DNA of 44,205 bases, from NCBI GenBank assembly GCA_009379725.1, contig WHTF01000017.1, forward strand, positions 1 to 44,205. Reading direction: 5' to 3'. How positions within the stretch are numbered: position 1 is the first letter of the stretch; each line of letters opens with the position of its first letter. Shown here piece after piece: positions 15,568-21,564 of the stretch. Below the pieces are notes generated by a model. The model made no database searches and had not been told where the DNA came from. It was given only the letters and a program-made list of their open reading frames with translations. The position numbers were made by a program, and so were the translations under genes. Source of the stretch: Deltaproteobacteria bacterium (GTDB lineage Bacteria > Desulfobacterota > Binatia > UBA9968).

Positions 15568-17304
15568 ATGATCGAAACTAAGGGATTAACGGGAGCCCAA
15601 ACTTTACTGCGCGTGTTGGGCAAAATGGGCGTGGAAAAGATATTCGCTTCTCCCGGTTCGGAGTGGTCACCCGTATGGGAGGCGTTGGCCGAGCCCGGCG
15701 TGGAGGGAATGCCGGCCTATTTGAGCACAAGGCATGAAGAAGTCGCCGTCGGTATGGCCAGTGGTTACGCCAAATCGACCGGCAAGCTGCCGGCGGTCAT
15801 GATTCACACAACCGTGGGCTCGCTGCACGCCACCATGGCGATGCGTGCCGCCCGCCACGAGCAGGTACCGATGGTCGTTTTCAGCGGCGAGTCCATCGGA
15901 TTCGGCGAGGACGAGGGACCGGACGTGGGCGGGCAGTGGTTGAGCCACCTGAGCGACATGGGCGGTCCCGCTAAGCTGGTCGATCACACCGTCAAGTGGA
16001 GCTTCGGCGTAAATACCAAATCGATCCTGCCGGCAACCATCCAGCGCGCCTGCCAGCTAGCCATGGCGGGGCCGCGAGGTCCGGTGTTTGTATCGCTACC
16101 GATGGAATATCTGTTCGACAAAATGATCAAAGACGTTCCAGGGGACCGGGGATTCGCGCCGGGCGCGACAGCCGATCCGAAAGGCATCGAGGAGCTGGCC
16201 GACATGCTCGCCGGCGCCGACAACCCGGTGGTTGTGACCGAGGATGCAGGGCGCACAGAAAAGTCGGTTGCCTGTTTGGTGGAAATTGCCGAGCTGCTTG
16301 GCATGACCGTTTGCGAAACGCGCAGCACCGGCTCGCTGAATTTTCCCAGGACCCATCCGCTACACGGCGGCTATGACCCAAAAGAATATCTGTCCGGTGC
16401 GGATGTGATCTTTCTGCTTTCCGTCATAGCGCCATGGCATCCGGCCTCGAAGACGCCGTCAAAAAATGCCAAGATTGCGCTCCTGGACGAAAACCCTCTG
16501 CGCATTGAAATGCCGTATTATGGTTTTCAGACCGACCTTTGCTTGACCGGCGAAATCGAAAGCTCGCTCGAACACCTTCTTGCAGCGCTGAAAAAACGAG
16601 TATCCGCGAGCGATAGTTCGCGCCGGCAGCGCGCCGAACAACTGGGCAAGACCAATGAGACAAGACGAAAACAATGGCGTGAAGACGCCAAGGCGTTAGC
16701 CAATACCAAACCGATGGACACGCGCTGGGTTGCCCATGAGGCCAGCCAGGTATTGCCCGCCGATGTCATGCTTGTCGAGGAAACCATCACGCACCGCCTG
16801 GCTGTGCATCGTTATTTCGACAATTTGAAACCAGGCTCTTTCTTCGCCGGCTGTATCGGCGGTCTGGGTACCGGCCTATCGACCGCTCTTGGTGTGAAGG
16901 CCGCTAACCCGAAACGCCCGGTGGTTTGCCTCATCGGCGACGGTTCTTTTAACTATGATCCGGCTCCGGCTGCTTTTGGCGCGGCCCAAGAGCATAACTT
17001 GCCGTTTCTCACCATCATGTTCAATAACGAAGGTTATCTCTCGCAGAAATCCGGCGTGCCCAAATACTATCCCGACGGCTGGGCGGTGAAATCGAATAAT
17101 TTTTCCGGCCTGCACATTGCGCCTTGTCCCGACTATGCGCAGATCGTTAAAGCTTTCGACGGTTATGGTGAAAAAGTCGAAGAGCCCGGCGAGGTGCGCA
17201 AGGCCATTGAGCGCGGGCTGCGTGCCGTGGCGGGCGGGCAGGTTGCCTTGATTGACATTCGCCTTAAACCGGTCGAACAAATCATCGAGCGTGGCGAGGG
17301 ATAA
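15568..17304 (+). CDS. Thiamine-pyrophosphate-dependent decarboxylase/synthase (acetolactate-synthase/benzoylformate-decarboxylase superfamily)
   Basis: This 578-residue enzyme has the three-domain POX/ALS architecture. The N-terminal PYR domain carries the conserved Glu in STRHEEVAVGMASGYA (E57). The central domain is about 200-345. The C-terminal PP domain carries the TPP motif starting GDGSF (457) and ending NN (486-487), with exactly 26 residues between. The FAD/regulatory features of genuine acetolactate synthase are not evident, and no small subunit is adjacent. Closest functional analogies would be benzoylformate, oxalyl-CoA or phosphonopyruvate-type C-C lyases. It sits between the amidohydrolases and a TenA/PqqC-like gene. 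A 2-ketoacid decarboxylation or carboligation step in the same pathway is a reasonable inference. The exact substrate is not readable. Confidence 0.88.
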   Translation: MIETKGLTGAQTLLRVLGKMGVEKIFASPGSEWSPVWEALAEPGVEGMPAYLSTRHEEVAVGMASGYAKSTGKLPAVMIHTTVGSLHATMAMRAARHEQVPMVVFSGESIGFGEDEGPDVGGQWLSHLSDMGGPAKLVDHTVKWSFGVNTKSILPATIQRACQLAMAGPRGPVFVSLPMEYLFDKMIKDVPGDRGFAPGATADPKGIEELADMLAGADNPVVVTEDAGRTEKSVACLVEIAELLGMTVCETRSTGSLNFPRTHPLHGGYDPKEYLSGADVIFLLSVIAPWHPASKTPSKNAKIALLDENPLRIEMPYYGFQTDLCLTGEIESSLEHLLAALKKRVSASDSSRRQRAEQLGKTNETRRKQWREDAKALANTKPMDTRWVAHEASQVLPADVMLVEETITHRLAVHRYFDNLKPGSFFAGCIGGLGTGLSTALGVKAANPKRPVVCLIGDGSFNYDPAPAAFGAAQEHNLPFLTIMFNNEGYLSQKSGVPKYYPDGWAVKSNNFSGLHIAPCPDYAQIVKAFDGYGEKVEEPGEVRKAIERGLRAVAGGQVALIDIRLKPVEQIIERGEG

Positions 17305-17380
17305 GCACCGTTGCGGGATGAAAAACAGCCGTTCAATGGTTCAAAGGTTCAAAAGTTCCAGGACAGACTTGAGACGTAAG

Positions 17381-17414
17381 AGAGTAGGGAACGGTCGCGA
17401 CCGTTCCCTACTCT
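17381..17414. repeat. Perfect 34-bp palindrome
   Basis: The left half AGAGTAGGGAACGGTCG (17381-17397) is exactly complementary to the right half (17398-17414), with no spacer. It lies between the TPP-enzyme stop and the TenA-like ATG, after a small direct repeat (GGTTCAAAGGTTCAAAAG). There is no T-tract, so it is not a typical terminator. It may be a cruciform/REP-type element or a dimer operator; the TAGGGAACGG arm looks repeat-derived. Confidence 0.8.
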
Positions 17415-17448
17415 GAAGTGTACTGGAGGAAAAGCCTAGGGAACTCTC

Positions 17449-18159
17449 ATGAGCAATAGTTTTCATGATCAATTAGTCGCCACTCGCGATCGCAAGCACA
17501 GCAAGAACCATCCGTTCTTCGAGCTCTGGGCGCAGGGTAAATTGACCAGGGAACAGACCGCTTTCTATTGCACCCAACACTATCACTTTGTCGCCGAATA
17601 CTTGAACTGGATGGCCTACGAAGCTTCGCAGATTCCGCTGCGCGATGTGAAAAACTATTTGTTTGAAAATCTCGGCGACGAGGAAAACCCGGACGATCGT
17701 CATCTGGATATGTTGAAGGACTACGTCGCCGCCAGCGGAGTCGCCCGGGACAGCGTCGAAGGAACCCTCGTTCTCGCCGGTACGGATGGCCTGCAAAGCT
17801 GGGGTTGGCGAATGGTTTATCAGACCCCATGGCAGGGTGCTGTCGCGGGAATGTTTATCGGGTTGGAATCGCAATTTTTAGATATCTGCAAAAAAATTGT
17901 TCCGGCTTTGCACAAGCATTATGGGTATGCGCCGCATGCGCGGGAAATCAGATTCTTCGAAGAGCATGTCTACGCCGATGAGATCCACGGCTCAAAGGGC
18001 TTTGCCATCGTCGAAAAGTATTGCAATACGCCCGAGCTCCAGGCCCTGGCGATCAAAACCGTGGAACAGGCAACGATTCGTCGTTGGCGCTACATGAACA
18101 GCATTTATTGGTATGCGCTCCACGGCAAAGAGGAAGACACACCGAGCCTTCAGGTCTGA
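17449..18159 (+). CDS. TenA/THI-4/PqqC-like protein (haem-oxygenase-fold, iron-enzyme-like)
   Basis: This 236-residue all-helical protein has the PqqC/TenA-type signature KNHPFFELWAQGKLTREQTA (about 19-38) followed by FYCTQHYHFVAEYLNW. Candidate metal ligands are spaced as in haem-oxygenase-like di-iron or iron oxidases: H46, E73 or E77 in FENLGDEENPDDRH, H85 in the same stretch, a Glu in IGLESQFLDI, and the EEHVYADEIHGSKG segment. Thiamine-salvage TenA is less likely because no thi gene is near. An oxygen-using enzyme for a pathway intermediate, or a CADD/PqqC-like redox enzyme, fits the neighbourhood better. AGGGA precedes the ATG. Confidence 0.78.
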   Translation: MSNSFHDQLVATRDRKHSKNHPFFELWAQGKLTREQTAFYCTQHYHFVAEYLNWMAYEASQIPLRDVKNYLFENLGDEENPDDRHLDMLKDYVAASGVARDSVEGTLVLAGTDGLQSWGWRMVYQTPWQGAVAGMFIGLESQFLDICKKIVPALHKHYGYAPHAREIRFFEEHVYADEIHGSKGFAIVEKYCNTPELQALAIKTVEQATIRRWRYMNSIYWYALHGKEEDTPSLQV

Positions 18160-18196
18160 AGTTTCAGTAGTCTGCAAAGAGATAAAGGTCCTGGCA

Positions 18197-19642
18197 ATGA
18201 AAATTCGCATCGATGGCGGCGTCGTAGTGGGTTGGTCCGGCACCGGCCATGAAATAATCCCCAATGGTTCAGTAATCATCGATAACAATACGATCGAGTC
18301 GGTGGGGACGGATAAATCACTGCCCGTCGACAAAGTGATCGATGCCTCCGGTAAGATCGTTTCTCCGGGATTTGTTAATCTTCATGTTCATTCGCAGCTT
18401 AACGTCGGCGATTATTTGCTTGCCGACGTGACGCGGAAAGATTACCTGACCGCCAACTGGTTTGTCTTCGGCGCGCCATTGAAAGAAAAAGTTACCCCAC
18501 CGCCGGCTCCGGCAGTGGCGATCGGACGAAAGTTTGCGTTGTTTAGCGCATTAAAAAACGGCTCGACGACGGTTCTCGATCCGGGCGGTGGCCCGGGAGC
18601 TTTAGACGAATATGTGGCCATCGCCGGCCAGCAGGGAGGGCGGGTGTTCTTCAGCCCGCCGTACCGTAGCGCCGACATATTTACCGACGTGCAGGGCCGC
18701 CACTACTACGAAGAACGGGAGGACAGGGGCCGTCCCGGTCTCAAGAGGGCGGTCGAGTTCATCAAGCAGTATCATGGCGCTCATAACGGCAGGGTCCAGG
18801 GAATATTGAATCCAGCACAAGCGGAAACCTGCGAACCTTCGCTGCTGAAAGAAAGTGTCGCCGCGGCTAAAGAGCTGGACGTGCCGATCCATATTCATGC
18901 CGGCGGTAACACGCGTGAGTTCCTTCACATTCTCAATAGCCACCGTAAACCTGTAGTCGAATATCTAGCCGATACAGGTATTCTTGGACCGCGCACCACT
19001 CTCGGTCATATGGCCATCACTGGCGGCCATTCGCGAATTGATTATCCACGTGGCGAGGAGTTGAAGCTCATCGCCGATTCAGGCGCAAGCGTCGGCCACT
19101 GCCCGCACAAATGCGCCAAGATGGCCTTTGCGATGGAGTCCTTCGATCAGTATCTCGCGGCTGGCATAAATATCGGTTTAGGAACCGATACCTATCCGCT
19201 CGATATCATTGCAGAGATGCGTTACGCCTCCTTGATCTCGCGGCTCGTCGATAAAAACGCTTCGGGCGCGCGTCCGGCTGCAGTTTTCAATGCCGCGACC
19301 ATCGGCGGCGCCGGCGCTCTCGGGCGGAAGGATCTCGGGCGTCTCGCGGTGGGCGCCAAAGCTGACGTGGTGATCGTCAATCTGCGCACGACTCGCTACG
19401 GTCCGGCGCGCGATCCGATCAATGCGTTGGTCGAATACGGCAGCGGCGCGGACGTCGAAACGGTCATCGTCGACGGCGAAGTTGTCATAGAAAATGGTCG
19501 ATCGACACGCATCGACGAAGATGATCTGTTTGCGCAGGCCGATGCCGGAGCGAAACGCGCCTGGGACAGCTGGGCAGGTCGCGATTGGAACGGTAGAAGC
19601 ACGGAAGACATCATCCCGCCGGCTTTTCCGACGAGGCGATAG
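18197..19642 (+). CDS. Amidohydrolase-1 metal-dependent hydrolase (TRZ/ATZ, guanine-deaminase-like)
   Basis: I start at ATG 18197 (AAAGG upstream), because the canonical N-terminal sandwich strand begins there. The frame is open to 18113 but that would overlap the previous gene. The 481-residue protein has SPGFVNLHVHSQ (HxH, about 56-67), VPIHIHAGG (third-ligand His), LGHMAITGGH and GLGTDTYPLD (final metal Asp). It closes with the beta-sandwich return GAKADVVIVN. These are the landmarks of cytosine-deaminase/chlorohydrolase enzymes that remove amine or halide from heterocycles. It follows the TenA-like gene by 37 bases. It differs in family from the four PF04909 amidohydrolases upstream. Substrate is unknown. 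Confidence 0.87.
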   Translation: MKIRIDGGVVVGWSGTGHEIIPNGSVIIDNNTIESVGTDKSLPVDKVIDASGKIVSPGFVNLHVHSQLNVGDYLLADVTRKDYLTANWFVFGAPLKEKVTPPPAPAVAIGRKFALFSALKNGSTTVLDPGGGPGALDEYVAIAGQQGGRVFFSPPYRSADIFTDVQGRHYYEEREDRGRPGLKRAVEFIKQYHGAHNGRVQGILNPAQAETCEPSLLKESVAAAKELDVPIHIHAGGNTREFLHILNSHRKPVVEYLADTGILGPRTTLGHMAITGGHSRIDYPRGEELKLIADSGASVGHCPHKCAKMAFAMESFDQYLAAGINIGLGTDTYPLDIIAEMRYASLISRLVDKNASGARPAAVFNAATIGGAGALGRKDLGRLAVGAKADVVIVNLRTTRYGPARDPINALVEYGSGADVETVIVDGEVVIENGRSTRIDEDDLFAQADAGAKRAWDSWAGRDWNGRSTEDIIPPAFPTRR

Positions 19643-19734
19643 GCATATTTTCCATTTAGTCAGGTAATCCATCGGCGGCATTACTTTGGGCACGATCAAG
19701 AATCCCGACCGACACGGTTCGTTAAAACAAAAGC

Positions 19735-19763
19735 AGATCCTTCGCGAATGTGCTCAGGATGAC
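19735..19763. repeat. Dispersed AGATCCTTCG...CAGGATGAC repeat copy
   Basis: AGATCCTTCGCG followed by GCTCAGGATGAC is a clear copy of the GTCATCCTGAG-type repeat, in the orientation of the copies at 3058 and 9941. Confidence 0.6.
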
Positions 19764-19800
19764 AAGGAAGGTAATCGGAGTGCAGGCAAAGCGTGACGGG

Positions 19801-19844
19801 TGCGGGTTATATCACCCGCAACGGAGAAAAGTTATCTCCTCCGT
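19801..19844. repeat. Two abutting short inverted repeats
   Basis: TGCGGGT (19801-19807) pairs with ACCCGCA (19814-19820), and immediately after it ACGGAG (19821-19826) pairs with CTCCGT (19839-19844). Each would form a small hairpin in RNA. No riboswitch family is recognisable. Confidence 0.45.
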
Positions 19845-19846
19845 CT

Positions 19847-19873
19847 GTCATTCTGAGCAACGCGAAGAATCTT
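19847..19873. repeat. Dispersed GTCATTCTGAG repeat copy
   Basis: GTCATTCTGAGCAACGCGAA followed by GAATCTT is a typical half-copy of the repeat family, in opposite orientation to the one at 19735. Confidence 0.6.
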
Positions 19874-20026
19874 CTTCTCTCCTATGGTGTCTTTACTTAT
19901 GATCCTGCTGCCAGCGAACCGCGCATTGCTATTCGCATAGGTGTTGGAGTTTTTAGCGACCCTCTGCTATGACCTAAGGAATTGCCACCGCCTCAGTTGC
20001 ATTTCCCCTGAAGAGAAAGGTTTCCA

Positions 20027-21550
20027 ATGCGCTACGGATTCGTTATCGACCAGAACCGTTGCATCGGCTGTCATGCCTGCACGGTGGCCTGCAAAGAGGA
20101 GCATAACATTGCAGTCGGCGTTAATCGGACCTGGGTAAAGTACGTCGAGAAAGGCATTTACCCGGACACCCGGCGTCACTTTGCCGTGCTGCGCTGCAAC
20201 CACTGCGACGATGCGCCTTGCATCGAGATCTGTCCGACGATTTCGCTCTTTCGCAGATCCGACGGCATCGTCGATTTCGACAACGAGCGCTGCATCGGCT
20301 GCAAATCCTGCATGCAAGCGTGTCCATACGACGCCCTTTATATTGATCCCGATCGCAATACCGCGGCGAAGTGTAACTTCGATGCTTCGCGCGTCGAAAT
20401 GGGCTATAAACCCGCCTGCGAAGTGGTCTGCCCGACGCAAGCAATCCTCTCCGGCGACCTCGACGATCCTCAGAGCGAGGTCAGCCGGCGCGTTGCGATG
20501 GACAAGGTCAGTGTTCGAAAGCCGGAGAAGGGGACAAAGCCCAAGCTCTTTTACGTCGGCGTTGAAGGCGACTTGCTCAACCCGACCATGATGGAGCCCC
20601 AGTCGAGCCATTTTTGGGCGGAGAAACAAGCCGGTGAGGATCTGTATGCGTTGGGAAATGGCAAAACGGACAGGCCGATCCCAGGTGGCGCCCGCGAAGT
20701 TTATGACGTTCCACACATGATTCCCTGGGGAAAAAAGATCGCCACCTATCTTTGGACGAAATCCATCGCCACCGGCGTGCTGCTGCTTTCCGCTCTGTTC
20801 CTGAACATGGGTTTTGAGCAGGACGAGTTAGTGTTGAATTTTTTTAGCCCCATCGTGTCGCTGTTTTTTTTGACGGCAACCATGCTGCTTTTAGTTTTCG
20901 ATCTGAAGAAACCGTCGCGGTTCCTGTTTCTGCTGACCAAGCCTAACTTGAATTCATGGTTGGTCTTAGGCGGCTATGTTCTCACAGCCTATGGGATTTT
21001 GGCGGGGCTTTGGCTCGGGCAGAGAATCCTGACCGGGACTGTCTCGCAAGCGGTTATATGGGCCGCGGCTTTGTTTGCTATTGCGTCGGCGGGCTATTCG
21101 GCATTTCTCTTTGCTCAGGCAAGGGGCCGGGACTTCTGGCAGAGTCCGTTGCTGTTTTGGCACCTGCTTATTCAAGCCATCACGGCCGGGGCGGCGACGC
21201 TTACGCTGATGGGGGTTTTATTGGGAGTCACTTTGCTGATGTTTTCTTGGTTAGGTAACCTTCTTATCGTGTCTCTCCTGACCGGCCTGGCGATGATCTT
21301 CGCCGAGCTGTTTATGAAGCATGGCTCCGAAGACTCGGTACGGGCAAGCGACTTATTGATCAAGGGAGCGCTGAGCAAGTCGTTTTGGATCTTCGTCATC
21401 GGGCTTGGTACCCTTGTCCCGGTGGTGCTCGTTCTATGGCCCGTCGCTTCCTTGTTTCCTAAAATCATTGCGGCAGCTTTGGCATTGCTCGGGTTGTGGA
21501 TGTACGAAAATTTGTGGATCAAAGCCGGTCAGGCAATACCATTGAGCTAA
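20027..21550 (+). CDS. Fused four-cluster ferredoxin and NrfD-type membrane subunit
   Basis: This 507-residue fusion begins with a DmsB/NrfC/TtrB-like domain. The cysteine groups are C12-C15-C18-C22, C57-C60-C65-C69, C89-C92-C95-C99, and a fourth group C116, C131 and C135. In the fourth group the expected second Cys is Asp119 (KCNFDASR). From about 240 onward come roughly eight hydrophobic segments of the NrfD/PsrC quinone-interacting type, starting WTKSIATGVLLLSALFL. Normally these are two proteins; here one chain combines the electron-transfer and membrane subunits. The catalytic molybdopterin subunit follows 14 bases downstream. It probably shuttles electrons between that enzyme and the quinone pool. 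Confidence 0.88.
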   Translation: MRYGFVIDQNRCIGCHACTVACKEEHNIAVGVNRTWVKYVEKGIYPDTRRHFAVLRCNHCDDAPCIEICPTISLFRRSDGIVDFDNERCIGCKSCMQACPYDALYIDPDRNTAAKCNFDASRVEMGYKPACEVVCPTQAILSGDLDDPQSEVSRRVAMDKVSVRKPEKGTKPKLFYVGVEGDLLNPTMMEPQSSHFWAEKQAGEDLYALGNGKTDRPIPGGAREVYDVPHMIPWGKKIATYLWTKSIATGVLLLSALFLNMGFEQDELVLNFFSPIVSLFFLTATMLLLVFDLKKPSRFLFLLTKPNLNSWLVLGGYVLTAYGILAGLWLGQRILTGTVSQAVIWAAALFAIASAGYSAFLFAQARGRDFWQSPLLFWHLLIQAITAGAATLTLMGVLLGVTLLMFSWLGNLLIVSLLTGLAMIFAELFMKHGSEDSVRASDLLIKGALSKSFWIFVIGLGTLVPVVLVLWPVASLFPKIIAAALALLGLWMYENLWIKAGQAIPLS

Positions 21551-21564
21551 AAAGGATTCTAAAA

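Larger units (their letters stand above)
19643..20026. other. 384-base noncoding gap before the molybdopterin/NrfD module
   Basis: No gene is supported here. The stretch holds two dispersed-repeat copies in opposite orientation (19735-19763 and 19847-19873). Two adjacent short hairpins lie between them (19801-19820 and 19821-19844). It probably separates the catabolic island from the redox module and holds the latter's 5' control region. I could not find a convincing sigma-70 promoter. Confidence 0.55.

Noticed and set aside
15568-17304. Biosynthetic acetolactate synthase (ilvB)
   Set aside because: No regulatory small subunit or other ilv gene is nearby, and the setting is catabolic; the general TPP-lyase call is safer.
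17305-17448. Rho-independent terminator after the TPP-enzyme gene
   Set aside because: The 34-bp palindrome has no loop and no following T-tract, so it is listed as a palindromic repeat instead.
19643-20026. Molybdenum-cofactor riboswitch upstream of the Mo oxidoreductase operon
   Set aside because: Only two small hairpins are visible, with none of the multi-stem arrangement expected of that RNA, and no homology could be tested.
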